Below are positions 8,593-18,643 of a stretch of 64,000 nucleotides of DNA, piece after piece (the first letter of the stretch is position 1; each line of letters begins with the position of its first letter). The DNA lies in assembly GCA_947456815.1 (NCBI GenBank), contig CANGTL010000008.1, positions 1 through 64,000 of the forward strand. Reading direction: 5' to 3'. This stretch comes from Flavobacteriaceae bacterium (GTDB lineage Bacteria; Bacteroidota; Bacteroidia; Flavobacteriales; Flavobacteriaceae). The notes under the pieces were generated by a model. It saw nothing but the letters and a program-made list of their open reading frames with translations. It did not search any database and was not told where the DNA came from. The position numbers were made by a program, and so were the translations under genes.

Positions 8593-10461
8593 TTATTTTT
8601 CCAGTTTTATAAGGTCAAATTTGTTCACATAATTTTTCAACCAAATATGCATCATAAATAATGGCATAATATAAGAAACCATTCGATTGTCGCCTTTCTG
8701 CAGGTTGCTAATTAGTTTTTTGACATTGATATGTTCAAAATAAGGCATTTTAAAAAGTTCGCTATTTGAAAAAGATTCTAATTCATCTTTAAAGGCAGCG
8801 CTTTTGGTAATGTAATCTCCCCAAGGAGTGCTTAGTCCAACTTTTTTGAACGTCAAAATCTCTCGAGGAAGTCGTGATTGCATCGCTGTTTTTAGGATGT
8901 ATTTCCCTTTCTTACCAGTGAATAGCCATTTGTTGTCAAGTGATCCCAAACCAGCCAATAGTCTTTGGTCTAAAAAAGGTTCTCTGCATTCGATAGAAGC
9001 GCCCATCGTGCAACGGTCATTTCGATCTAGCAAAGAACATAAGTAAGTGTGCTGGTCGAAGTACAAAGCCTGACGTCGTAGATCATTTGGATATAATGAT
9101 TTGGCTTCCTCATATATTTTGTGGCGATATTCGTTCTTTGGCATATCCTTCATCCCAAACGTCTTGGCGATATCATTCGGGTAAATATTACAGCCATTGA
9201 AAATAACAAGGTCTTTGCAATCTTTAATTTGCGCGTAGCGGATTAACTTTTCAAAACGTGCTTTTTTGCTAAAAGCATCTAAGTTTCCTAAGACGGCGAT
9301 TGAATGCAAAAGCGTTGGGAATTGTAGTGCTTTATATCTAACATAACCACCCATCAATTCATCCGCGCCTTCGCCAGAAAGCAACACTTTTACTTTCGGT
9401 TTTGCCAATTGAGAAATCCCTAATAAGTGTGGTTCACTCAAATGCATTAATGGTTCATCTTGAAAATAGGTCGACGTAAGTAATTTTGAATACAACTCAT
9501 CGTCTTCCAATTGGATGCTGTTATACCCATAGTTATATTGTTCTGCTAATCTTTTCGCCAAATGCGATTCGTTGTGCTCTTGTTCTTTAAAAGCAATTGT
9601 AAACGCTTGAATGTCCTTGAACTGTTGGGAATGCAATGATGAAAGTACCGAGGATGAATCCAAACCAGCGCTCAAAAGCACGCCAACAGGAACGTCGCTG
9701 ACCATTCGAAGACGAATAGAATCGTCAAAAGTTTCTCTAAACCAATCGACAGGTTTTTTAATAGTTTCGTGGTTTTGGATTTCGTATTTCAAATCCCACC
9801 ATTTTTCTGACTCAATTTTACCACTTTCATGCAAAATAATTGCGTGTCCAGGAAGTACCTTTTTTACATTTTGGAAAAGCGTCTCCTCTCCAGCTACAAA
9901 ACGATTGAAAATATATTCCTCGATTCCGTCTTGTGACATTTTTAAGGGAACACCTGCTGTAAAGAGGGCTTTCTGCTCGGATGCAAAATAAAAAGTTTCA
10001 TTATAGAAAGAGTAGTAAAGCGGTTTTACACCCATTCTATCTCGTACGACGGTAAGTTTTTTCTCTACCATGTCCCAAATGGCAAAAGCAAACATTCCAT
10101 TAAGACGATTCAGCATCTTTAGACCATATAGTTGAAACAATTTCATTAGCACCTCAGTGTCTGAATGAGTTTTGATGTCAAATCCTTTTGATCTTAATTC
10201 TGGATAGAACTCTTTGAAGTTATAAATTTCACCATTGTAAACCATCGCGTATCTTCCGTCTTCAGACAGAAAAGGCTGATGCCCTGCAGCGCTGATATCG
10301 AGAATAGACAATCTTCGATGTCCAAGTCCAATATTCTTATTGACAAAAATACCTTTATCATCTGGCCCTCTGTGCTCCAAAGCATCTCGCATCCTTGTTA
10401 GCAAACGTTCGTCTACTTTTCGTTGTGATTGCAAATGCAAAATTCCGTTAATACCGCACAT
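8593..10461 (-). CDS. asnB: Asparagine synthase (glutamine-hydrolysing)
   Basis: MCGINGIL catalytic Cys; HRGPDDKG; VLLSAGLDSSSV; LLSGEGADELMGGY. Confidence 0.93.
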   Translation of the reverse strand: MCGINGILHLQSQRKVDERLLTRMRDALEHRGPDDKGIFVNKNIGLGHRRLSILDISAAGHQPFLSEDGRYAMVYNGEIYNFKEFYPELRSKGFDIKTHSDTEVLMKLFQLYGLKMLNRLNGMFAFAIWDMVEKKLTVVRDRMGVKPLYYSFYNETFYFASEQKALFTAGVPLKMSQDGIEEYIFNRFVAGEETLFQNVKKVLPGHAIILHESGKIESEKWWDLKYEIQNHETIKKPVDWFRETFDDSIRLRMVSDVPVGVLLSAGLDSSSVLSSLHSQQFKDIQAFTIAFKEQEHNESHLAKRLAEQYNYGYNSIQLEDDELYSKLLTSTYFQDEPLMHLSEPHLLGISQLAKPKVKVLLSGEGADELMGGYVRYKALQFPTLLHSIAVLGNLDAFSKKARFEKLIRYAQIKDCKDLVIFNGCNIYPNDIAKTFGMKDMPKNEYRHKIYEEAKSLYPNDLRRQALYFDQHTYLCSLLDRNDRCTMGASIECREPFLDQRLLAGLGSLDNKWLFTGKKGKYILKTAMQSRLPREILTFKKVGLSTPWGDYITKSAAFKDELESFSNSELFKMPYFEHINVKKLISNLQKGDNRMVSYIMPLFMMHIWLKNYVNKFDLIKLEK

Positions 10462-11540
10462 TAGTTAATTTCTTTAGATTTTGTAATTAACTCGTGGTAA
10501 CGGTCTGCTATAATTTTCATATTCAAGCTGTAATTCGCATTTTCATGCACAAATTTTCTGTTCTTTTCAATGACTTGATTTCTGTATTCTTGATTCTCGT
10601 ATGCCCAAATTATTTCTTTGGCCAGCATTTCTTTGTCATCAACTTTGCTAAGTTGGCCGTTTTCACGATGTGTAATGAGGCATTGATTACCCAAAACGTC
10701 ACTCACAATGGGATAGCATTCGATAGCCATTGCTTCAAATAAGGATGATGATACTCCTTCGGTGGTTGGCATGCTGATATAAAAATTGCATTGATTCATT
10801 AACTCTGGGAGTCTTTCATTTGGTATTCGACCGACAAAAATTACTTTTGAATCAATGTTTAGCGATTTTGCAAGGTTTTTCAATTGAACGAGTTGAGGTC
10901 CATCACCGACAATAGTTAAAGTGAAATCAATGCCTTTTTGCTGAATAATTTCGAAGGCTTTGATAATAGTACTGTGGCGATACTCAGGTAGTAAAGATCG
11001 CGTTACAATTGCTTTAATCGACGGGATTTCCTCGGTATTTGTCCTTTTGAAACGCAATACATCGACTCCTTTTGGAAGCACCATCACTTTGTTCATTTCG
11101 ACATTCGAATTTTTCATAGAGTAGGTCATCGCAATTCCCCAAGCATGTATTAGCGTTGCCTTCTTAAAAGCATAATGTTGAATAAATTTCTTGAATGGAA
11201 TCAATAATGAATTTTCAGGCCATAAATCACTAATTCCTTGTTGCGCGATTGCTGATGGTTTAACGCCACACAATGCGGCAAGGAAACCATAACTTGTCGT
11301 GCGTTCCGCTATAATCATATCTGGTTTGTAGGTTTGGACAAGTTTATTGATATTGAAGATGGCGCCGCAATATTCTATAAGTCTCGAGGTACGGTTAAAA
11401 AAACCACTACTTGGTGTTTTTAGCTCCCACGTGACAATTTCAAAATCACCGAATTCTCGAAGCCCATTTATCCAAGTGATGGCATCGGCTCGATAAGTTT
11501 CTCCTAGAAAGAGTATTTTTCTTTTTGGATTTGTATTCAT
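10461..11540 (-). CDS. Glycosyltransferase family 4-like protein
   Basis: GT-B fold: LTIVGDGPQLVQLKNLA, VIFVGRIPNERLPELMNQCNFYISMPTTEGVSSSLFEAMA. Confidence 0.85.
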   Translation of the reverse strand: MNTNPKRKILFLGETYRADAITWINGLREFGDFEIVTWELKTPSSGFFNRTSRLIEYCGAIFNINKLVQTYKPDMIIAERTTSYGFLAALCGVKPSAIAQQGISDLWPENSLLIPFKKFIQHYAFKKATLIHAWGIAMTYSMKNSNVEMNKVMVLPKGVDVLRFKRTNTEEIPSIKAIVTRSLLPEYRHSTIIKAFEIIQQKGIDFTLTIVGDGPQLVQLKNLAKSLNIDSKVIFVGRIPNERLPELMNQCNFYISMPTTEGVSSSLFEAMAIECYPIVSDVLGNQCLITHRENGQLSKVDDKEMLAKEIIWAYENQEYRNQVIEKNRKFVHENANYSLNMKIIADRYHELITKSKEIN

Positions 11541-12214
11541 TAATCTTCTGATGTTAAAGCGCGATTAATAAATTCATTTAGAGGTTTTAATGCTAATAAT
11601 TTCTGACTGATGGTAGAGGCAAAATCGCTTTTCGTCAAATCGGAGTTGCTAATTTTTTGAGTGGCGGTGTAGCTTTTTAGTTTAAGATATTCAATAGCAG
11701 GATGGTCTTTTTCGTATCCTTTGGGTGGATTCTTAAGCGTTGAATTTTCGTCGCGATTTAGTGTCCCGAAGGAAGACTTAAAAGAATTTTCATTCAAGAT
11801 TGATTGTAAATCTTCGTAAAAAAAATTTATTTCTTTTCTAATTTTCTTTAGTTGTTCAGGCATTGGACAGTACAATCCGCCACCTATAAAAGACGCGTCT
11901 TTCTCAATATGAATATAATATCCAGGAGCCTCACCAGACAAAGAACCGGAGCGCAACCAAATTCCCATATGCGTTTTATATGGCGATTTATCTTTTGAAA
12001 AACGAATATCTCGGTTAATTCTGAAGGTACAGTTTTTTACTTCTAACATTTCCAAAGACGCATCTTTTGGCTTCATAACTTCAAGTAAATCGGCAATGAG
12101 CTGATGATACTCTTTTTTATAATCTTCGTACCTTTTCTTGTTGGATAAAAACCATTCTCGGTTATTATTTGCTTTAAGATCTTCCAGGAAAAGTAAAGTT
12201 TCTTTAGACAGCAT
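11540..12214 (-). CDS. DUF2461 (TIGR02453-like) protein
   Basis: FLEDLKANNNREWFLSNKKRYEDY; NRDIRFSKDKSPYKTHMGIW; PGYYIHIEKDASFIGGGLY. Confidence 0.85.
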   Translation of the reverse strand: MLSKETLLFLEDLKANNNREWFLSNKKRYEDYKKEYHQLIADLLEVMKPKDASLEMLEVKNCTFRINRDIRFSKDKSPYKTHMGIWLRSGSLSGEAPGYYIHIEKDASFIGGGLYCPMPEQLKKIRKEINFFYEDLQSILNENSFKSSFGTLNRDENSTLKNPPKGYEKDHPAIEYLKLKSYTATQKISNSDLTKSDFASTISQKLLALKPLNEFINRALTSED

Positions 12215-12220
12215 TTTAGG

Positions 12221-12919
12221 TTATTGTAATTGTTTTTTTAGGTCTTCTTCGCTTATAAATCCGATATGCTTCCACTTTAGTTCAGCATTTTCGTATATTA
12301 GAATAACAGGAAGTCCATCGAGTTTCAAATCAGAAATAATAGTCTTGTTTTCGTCAGCATTCAGGCGCACAATCGCAATTTGATCTTTCAATTCAGATTG
12401 CATTTTCGTAATATATGGCTTCATTTTTTTGCAGGGTTCACACCAGTCCGCGTAAAAATTGATCATTATTTTTGGCTTTGATTTTAGCAATTTTGCGTAT
12501 TCTTGTGAGCAGATTCCGATAATTTTCTCACTGGGTTTTGATAATCCAGCAGCATTCCATTTCATGATACCACCTTGTAAATCATATACTTTAGAAAACC
12601 CCATTTCGACTAATTTGTCCGATGCTTTTTTGCTTCTGCCGCCTACCATACAATAAACAAATACGGGTTGTTTTTTGTCTAGTTTGGAAGCTTTGGCTTC
12701 GAAGTCATTTCCGTTCCAGTTGATATTTTGCGCATTATCGATATGTTGACTTGTATATTCTTCGGGTGTCCGTACATCAATGATCTGAGCATTAGATTTT
12801 GCTTTGATTTTATCGGCAAAGGATGCAGCAGTAATATTTTCGTAGGCGTCACTTTGTTGCCCATTGCAAGACACAATCAAAAAGCTAAACAAGACTATGA
12901 GCAAGTTTCTATAATTCAT
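12221..12919 (-). CDS. Rhodanese-thioredoxin fusion protein, secreted or lipoprotein
   Basis: Rhodanese IDVRTPEEYTSQHIDNAQNIN ... VYCMVGGRSKKA; thioredoxin FYADWCEPCKKMKP; SCNG lipobox-like N-terminus. Confidence 0.88.
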   Translation of the reverse strand: MNYRNLLIVLFSFLIVSCNGQQSDAYENITAASFADKIKAKSNAQIIDVRTPEEYTSQHIDNAQNINWNGNDFEAKASKLDKKQPVFVYCMVGGRSKKASDKLVEMGFSKVYDLQGGIMKWNAAGLSKPSEKIIGICSQEYAKLLKSKPKIMINFYADWCEPCKKMKPYITKMQSELKDQIAIVRLNADENKTIISDLKLDGLPVILIYENAELKWKHIGFISEEDLKKQLQ

Positions 12920-12985
12920 GTGGTATTTTAATTAAGGCTACAAAATTAGGTAAATAATCATTCTTAGAATAGCTATTGTACTAAA

Positions 12986-14065
12986 TTAAAGGTTAAATAT
13001 TTTATAAGTTTGATGGGTAAGTTTTACGATTTTTTCTGTTCTGTCGCTGTGTGTGTCAGAAATAAATAATTGCCCAAATTCATCTTTATTGACCATCGCA
13101 ACAATTTTGCTCACTCGAGTTTCGTCCAATTTATCAAAAATATCATCAAAGAGAATAATGGGTTTTTGTTTACATTGTTTTTTGATGAATTCGAACTGGG
13201 CTAATTTAAGCGCAATCAAGAAAGATTTCTGTTGCCCTTGAGAACCGAATTTTTTGATAGGATGACCTTCAATTTCGAATGATAAATCATCTTTGTGAAT
13301 GCCCGCAGAAGTATAATTTAGTAAGCGATCTTTTGCAATATTTTCGGATAAAAGTAAAAACAGGTCTTTTTCGTATAATTGACTTTCATAAATCAACTGT
13401 ACTTTTTCTTCTCCTCCAGCAATGTCTGCATGATGTTTTTCGAAAATGGGAATAAACTCGTTTATGAATTGCTTTCTCTTTTCGAAAATAACATGTCCAA
13501 GATGATGCAATTGTTCGTTGTAAATTGACAGAGTTTCATTTTCAAAGACATGGTTAAGCGAGAAGTACTTCAGTAATGCATTCCTTTGTTGAAGGATCTT
13601 CTGATATTGAATCAACTGTTGCAAGTACGGGGCGTCTGACTGCGCAATAACACTGTCGATAAATCTACGACGATTTTCGCTTCCCTCTACAATCAAGTCG
13701 CGGTCTGCGGGGGAAATGATTACAAGTGGAATTAGTCCAATATGATCAGAAAATTTCTCATATAACTTTCCGTTGCGCTTGAGGATTTTTTTCTGATTTT
13801 TCTTCAAACTACAGACAATTTGTTCTGTCCGGTCTTTAATGATGAATTCGCCATCGATGACAAAAAAGTCCTCTCCGTGTTTAATGTTCTGCACTGCTAA
13901 TGGGTTAAAGTAACTTTTACCATATGACAGTTGATAAATGGCATCCAATACGTTGGTTTTTCCGATGCCATTCTTTCCTACAAAGCAGTTAATCTTTGCG
14001 TCGAATTCGAACGAAGCTTCGGAGAAATTCTTGTAATTGAATAACGAAATAGATTTTAAATGCAT
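12986..14065 (-). CDS. recF: DNA replication and repair protein RecF
   Basis: [58 protein letters not shown]. Confidence 0.95.
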   Translation of the reverse strand: MHLKSISLFNYKNFSEASFEFDAKINCFVGKNGIGKTNVLDAIYQLSYGKSYFNPLAVQNIKHGEDFFVIDGEFIIKDRTEQIVCSLKKNQKKILKRNGKLYEKFSDHIGLIPLVIISPADRDLIVEGSENRRRFIDSVIAQSDAPYLQQLIQYQKILQQRNALLKYFSLNHVFENETLSIYNEQLHHLGHVIFEKRKQFINEFIPIFEKHHADIAGGEEKVQLIYESQLYEKDLFLLLSENIAKDRLLNYTSAGIHKDDLSFEIEGHPIKKFGSQGQQKSFLIALKLAQFEFIKKQCKQKPIILFDDIFDKLDETRVSKIVAMVNKDEFGQLFISDTHSDRTEKIVKLTHQTYKIFNL

Positions 14066-14255
14066 GAGTTAACTAGCTGAATAGCCCGTAATTATTTTAA
14101 AGCAATTTTGTATTCTTAAGCGGTTGCAAATTATTGAAAAAATACTTTCAAATAAGGGCTTTCTATATATTTTAATCCAATTTTTGTTCATGGACTGATG
14201 GTTCATTGTTTAATTCATGATTTTAATTAAAAAAATCGATATTAAATCATTTTTT

Positions 14256-14288
14256 TTTGCGTGTGTTTCAATAAAAATTTTATTTTTG
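14256..14288 (+). promoter_or_regulatory. Candidate Bacteroidetes-type sigma promoter (TTTG-N21-TATTTTTG) for the TPR gene
   Basis: TTTG at 14256-14259 and TATTTTTG (TAnnTTTG) at 14281-14288, just upstream of the ATG at 14310. Confidence 0.5.
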
Positions 14289-14309
14289 CGGCTCACTAAT
14301 TTAAAATAG

Positions 14310-15092
14310 ATGGCAACATATAATAAAAGAGGTTATAAAGCTCCGAAAGAAAAAGAAGAAAAGGACTCAGCTTATTTAGAAGATGTAAAAGTAGATGAAA
14401 AAGACAGTACTACTGCAGGAGTATTTAATTCTTTAGATCAGACTGCTTCTAAAACGGAAGACTGGGTTGCTAAAAATCAAAAATATATTTTTGGAGTAGT
14501 AGCAGCTATTGCGTTGGTTACAGTGGGTTATTTGTTATACCAAAAGTTTATCGTTCAACCTAAAGAAGATGAGGCTGCAACTGAAATATTTGAAGCACAA
14601 CAAAATTTCCAAAAAGCTGTTGACGCAACTACAAACGCAGATTCATTATTTAACTTATGCCTAAAAGGAACAAAAGGAAGTCTTGGGTTTGTTGAGATTG
14701 CCGATAAATTTTCAGGTACTTCCGCAGGAAACTTAGCCAATTATTACGCTGGTATTTCCTATTTAAATACAGGAAAGTATACAGAAGCTATTGCGTCCTT
14801 AGAAAAATTCAAGTCGGAAGATATGATTCTAAGCGTTTTGGCAGTGGGTGCTGTTGGAGATGCTTACGCTCAGAAAAAGCAACCGAATGAAGCGTTGGAA
14901 AGATACATCAAAGCTTCGGAAATGAATAAAAACGACATGACTACACCTCGTTTCTTATTGAAGGCTGGGCAAACTGCTTTAGCTTTAGGTAAAAAAGCAG
15001 ATGCACTTAAGTATTTCACAGAGATTAAAGAAAAGTACGAAAGTTCTCCTGAAGGATCTACAATAGATGCTTTGATTGGTTTGGCACAATAA
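14310..15092 (+). CDS. Membrane-anchored tetratricopeptide repeat protein (YfgM-like)
   Basis: One TM segment (YIFGVVAAIALVTVGYLLY) then TPR-like helices GNLANYYAGISYLNTGKYTEAIASLEKF. Confidence 0.8.
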   Translation: MATYNKRGYKAPKEKEEKDSAYLEDVKVDEKDSTTAGVFNSLDQTASKTEDWVAKNQKYIFGVVAAIALVTVGYLLYQKFIVQPKEDEAATEIFEAQQNFQKAVDATTNADSLFNLCLKGTKGSLGFVEIADKFSGTSAGNLANYYAGISYLNTGKYTEAIASLEKFKSEDMILSVLAVGAVGDAYAQKKQPNEALERYIKASEMNKNDMTTPRFLLKAGQTALALGKKADALKYFTEIKEKYESSPEGSTIDALIGLAQ

Positions 15093-15122
15093 ATTTATTT
15101 TTAGGGGTCAAGATTCGGTTTT

Positions 15123-15157
15123 AAATCCAAAATCCTAAATCATAAATCCTAAATTAA
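15123..15157. repeat. Five degenerate 7-bp units (AAATCCA AAATCCT AAATCAT AAATCCT AAATTAA) ending 1 nt before the ribH start codon
   Basis: Direct reading at exact 7-nt spacing. Confidence 0.8.
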
Positions 15158-15158
15158 G

Positions 15159-15731
15159 ATGGCTACCGCAAATAAAAATTTATCAAATTACAATAAAGAT
15201 ACAATCCCAAGCGCGAAAGATTTTCGGTTTGGGATTGTTGTTTCAGAATGGAATGATCACATTACCAATGGTCTGTATGATGGAGCAGAAAGTGCTTTGC
15301 TAGATTGTGGAGCCTTGCCTCAAAATATTGTTCGTTGGAACGTTCCCGGAAGTTTTGAACTTGTCTATGGTTCAAAGAAGATGATTGAAACGCAGAATGT
15401 CGATGTAGTAATAACAATCGGTTGCGTTATTAAAGGAGAGACGATGCATTTTGAATTTGTTTGTGAAGGCGTAACACAAGGTATAAAGGACTTAAATGTA
15501 TTGTCAGATGTGGCGGTTATTTTTTGTGTTTTAACAGATAATACCGAGCAACAGTCTATTGATAGAAGCGGAGGAATTCATGGAAACAAAGGTACAGAAG
15601 CAGCTATTGCGGCTATAAAGATGGCGTATCTTAGACAACAATCAAAGATAAGTTCTAAACACAACAATCTGCAAGAGTTGACGAGTGGTCAGCGTCAAAT
15701 TGATGACCAACCGCGCAAACTTAAAGAATAG
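15159..15731 (+). CDS. ribH: 6,7-dimethyl-8-ribityllumazine synthase
   Basis: FGIVVSEWNDHITNGLYDGA; NVPGSFELVYGSKKM; GCVIKGETMHFEFVCEGVTQG; GGIHGNKGTEAAIAAIKMA. Confidence 0.96.
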   Translation: MATANKNLSNYNKDTIPSAKDFRFGIVVSEWNDHITNGLYDGAESALLDCGALPQNIVRWNVPGSFELVYGSKKMIETQNVDVVITIGCVIKGETMHFEFVCEGVTQGIKDLNVLSDVAVIFCVLTDNTEQQSIDRSGGIHGNKGTEAAIAAIKMAYLRQQSKISSKHNNLQELTSGQRQIDDQPRKLKE

Positions 15732-15754
15732 TTTTGTTTGCAAATCAATATTAG

Positions 15755-15782
15755 AACCTACTGAATTCAAGTAGGTTTTTTC
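15755..15782 (+). terminator. Rho-independent terminator
   Basis: aacctact-gaattca-agtaggttttttc. Confidence 0.75.
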
Positions 15783-15869
15783 TTTTTATGCTTTTCTTGG
15801 CTGTCAAAGCTAGAAGAATTTCGTTAAATTTGTCCACTTGGGCATAGTTTCCAATTTTAAAAAATAGTA

Positions 15870-17732
15870 ATGTCGAGTATCATTCAACTCCTTCCTGATC
15901 ACGTTGCCAACCAAATTGCCGCTGGTGAAGTGGTGCAACGTCCCGCTTCGGTAGTCAAAGAATTACTCGAAAATGCAGTGGATGCGGGAGCAACCGATAT
16001 CAAATTGATCGTTAAAGATGCGGGTAAATCACTTATTCAAGTCATTGATAACGGAAAAGGGATGAGCGTCACCGATGCTAGACTTTGTTTTGAACGCCAC
16101 GCTACTTCTAAAATACGAAAAGCAGAAGACTTATTTCAACTGCACACCAAAGGTTTTCGTGGCGAGGCTTTAGCGTCGATTGCTGCGATTGCTCATGTTG
16201 AACTGAAAACCAAACAAGAGCTTGAGGAATTGGGAACTCTTATTGTTATCGAAGGCAGTAAAGTAGTTTCTCAAGATGTAACTGTGACTCCAAATGGAAC
16301 TTCATTTTCGGTTAAGAATTTGTTTTTTAATATTCCAGCAAGACGCAACTTTCTTAAGTCTGAGGTGATTGAACTTCGACACATTATGGATGAATTTCAA
16401 CGCGTCGCTCTTGCTCATCCAAATATTTATTTTTCTTTTTATCACAACGGAAATGAAGTTTTTGTGCTGCCAGCGACCAACTTGAGACAACGCATTGTGT
16501 CACTCTTTGCTGGAAAAACCAATGAGAAATTAGTTCCCGCTTCGGAGGAAACAGATATTCTAAGAATCAGTGGCTTTGTTGGTAAACCAGAATTTGCAAA
16601 GAAAAACCGTGGCGAGCAGTTCTTTTTTGTCAATGACCGGTATATCAAAAGCGGATATTTGCACCATGCCATCATGAATGCCTATGAGGGTTTACTCCGT
16701 GAAGGTACGCAACCCAGTTATTTTTTGTATTTGACAGTGCCAACAAATACGATTGACATCAATATTCACCCAACAAAAACCGAAATCAAATTTGATGATG
16801 AGCAAGCATTGTACGCAATCTTGCGAGCAACAGTGAAACATAGCTTGGGGCAATTTAACGTAGCTCCAGTACTCGATTTTAATCGGGATTCCAATTTAGA
16901 CACACCATACCATTATAAAAATGCGGAGGCATCCTATCCGACGATTCAAGTAGACGGTAACTACAACCCTTTTTCCGAAGATTCTATAAGGCAAAAGAAA
17001 GATAGTTTGAAAAGTCTCAATCATCACAAAAGTACTCCAACTTCATGGGAAAGTTTATATGTTGGCCTCAAGGATGATATGGGTAGTTTGGTTGAAATAG
17101 GAGGGATGAACTTTGAAAATGACGAGGCAACTTCTGGTTTGTTTGATGATGGAGAAGCAGCGACAGACGTCAAAAAGACCTACCAGATTCAAAAGAAATA
17201 TATTGTAAATCCGATTAAATCTGGGATGATCATTGTAGATCAACAGCGTGCGCACCAAAGAATATTATACGAGGAGTTACTGAGAAACATGACGGTCGAG
17301 CATGCAACGAGTCAACAGTTGTTGTTTCCACTGCACCTTTACTTTTCAAAGAATGAAATTCACTTAATTACAGAGTTGCAATTATCGCTCACAAATACAG
17401 GTTTTCAATTCGAACCTAACCAAGATGATCACATCGTAATTACTGGATTACCATCGGGTGTTTCAGATTCTCAAGTCAATTTGATTTTCGAGCAGCTGTT
17501 AGGAGATTTGCACGATGGAATTCCAAGCAATAGTTTTAGTCAAAATGACACCATCGCCAAGTCGATGGCAAAGAGTTTGGCCATAAAAAGTGGAACTTCA
17601 TTAACTGAAAAAGAACAAGAAAACATCGTCAACGGATTGTTTGCCTGTAAAGAACCCAACGTTTCTCCTTTTCAAAAACCAACTTTCATCACGATGAGTG
17701 TGGAAGATTTAGATAAAAAATTCACCCTATGA
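15870..17732 (+). CDS. mutL: DNA mismatch repair protein MutL
   Basis: IIQLLPDHVANQIAAGEVVQRPASVVKELLENAVDAGA; GFRGEALASIAAIAHVEL; NIHPTKTEIKF. Confidence 0.97.
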   Translation: MSSIIQLLPDHVANQIAAGEVVQRPASVVKELLENAVDAGATDIKLIVKDAGKSLIQVIDNGKGMSVTDARLCFERHATSKIRKAEDLFQLHTKGFRGEALASIAAIAHVELKTKQELEELGTLIVIEGSKVVSQDVTVTPNGTSFSVKNLFFNIPARRNFLKSEVIELRHIMDEFQRVALAHPNIYFSFYHNGNEVFVLPATNLRQRIVSLFAGKTNEKLVPASEETDILRISGFVGKPEFAKKNRGEQFFFVNDRYIKSGYLHHAIMNAYEGLLREGTQPSYFLYLTVPTNTIDINIHPTKTEIKFDDEQALYAILRATVKHSLGQFNVAPVLDFNRDSNLDTPYHYKNAEASYPTIQVDGNYNPFSEDSIRQKKDSLKSLNHHKSTPTSWESLYVGLKDDMGSLVEIGGMNFENDEATSGLFDDGEAATDVKKTYQIQKKYIVNPIKSGMIIVDQQRAHQRILYEELLRNMTVEHATSQQLLFPLHLYFSKNEIHLITELQLSLTNTGFQFEPNQDDHIVITGLPSGVSDSQVNLIFEQLLGDLHDGIPSNSFSQNDTIAKSMAKSLAIKSGTSLTEKEQENIVNGLFACKEPNVSPFQKPTFITMSVEDLDKKFTL

Positions 17733-18478
17733 TGCAGATTACGCCAACGGTAAAGCAGTTGTTGATTATAAATATTTTGTTTTTTGCTGGAACTTTGTTT
17801 GTTGGTGAGCAAGCGTATACTTACTTGTCTTTGTTCTTTTTTGAAAACTCCAAATTTCAATATTGGCAAATTCTCACCCATATGTTTATGCACGGCGGTT
17901 TTATGCATATCGCTTTTAATATGTTTGCCCTCTATTCTTTTGGCTCAGCTTTAGAATATTTTTGGGGTGGCAAGAAGTTCTTGTTCTTTTATATTTCTTG
18001 TGGATTGGGTGCGGCTTTACTGCATACAGTAGTTAATTATTTTCTTTTTCATAATGGGTTAAATTCCCTAATTGAAGCTGGATTTTCACAATCAGAGATT
18101 TACACTTTGTTGAATGATGGTAAACTAGATACCAGATGGATTGATACTTTGGGAAGTTCAGGGTTGACTAGTTTCACAGGAGCATTTGCATCACCGGCAG
18201 TTGGCGCTTCAGGTGCCATATACGGCTTGCTAGTAGCCTTCGCGTTTATGGTTCCAAATGCAGAATTAGCGTTAATGTTTATCCCAGTTCCAATCAAGGC
18301 GAAGTATTTTGTACCGGGCTTATTGGTTGTCGATTTAGTGCTTGGTGTTTCCGGACAATCTATTTTTGGTGGCGCGAGTGGCATCGCCCATTTTGCACAT
18401 ATTGGCGGCGCGTTGGTCGGGTTCTTCATGATGTGGTATTGGAAGAAGAATCAATTTACGGGAAATCGGTGGAGTTAA
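17729..18478 (+). CDS. Rhomboid family intramembrane serine protease
   Basis: HMFMHGGFMHIAFNMFALYSFG; GASGAIYGLL; FAHIGGALVGF. Confidence 0.93.
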   Translation: MMQITPTVKQLLIINILFFAGTLFVGEQAYTYLSLFFFENSKFQYWQILTHMFMHGGFMHIAFNMFALYSFGSALEYFWGGKKFLFFYISCGLGAALLHTVVNYFLFHNGLNSLIEAGFSQSEIYTLLNDGKLDTRWIDTLGSSGLTSFTGAFASPAVGASGAIYGLLVAFAFMVPNAELALMFIPVPIKAKYFVPGLLVVDLVLGVSGQSIFGGASGIAHFAHIGGALVGFFMMWYWKKNQFTGNRWS

Positions 18479-18491
18479 GTTGAGTAAAAAA

Positions 18492-18526
18492 AGAGAATAG
18501 AGAATAGAGAATAGAGACAAGAAACA
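18492..18526. repeat. Five 7-bp units (AGAGAAT x3, AGAGACA, AGAAACA)
   Basis: Direct reading: agagaatagagaatagagaatagagacaagaaaca. Confidence 0.85.
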
Positions 18527-18562
18527 AAAATTTGAAAGTTAAAAATAACATTAATTCCTTAA

Positions 18563-18642
18563 TCTAGAAATCTAACAGTCTCACAATCTAATAGTCCAAT
18601 AATCTAAAAATCTGACAATCTAAAAGTCTAACAATCCAAACA
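18563..18642. repeat. Ten degenerate 8-bp units (consensus TCTAAmAA) in exact register, ending 1 nt before the rhomboid start codon
   Basis: tctagaaa tctaacag tctcacaa tctaatag tccaataa tctaaaaa tctgacaa tctaaaag tctaacaa tccaaaca. Confidence 0.9.
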
Positions 18643-18643
18643 A

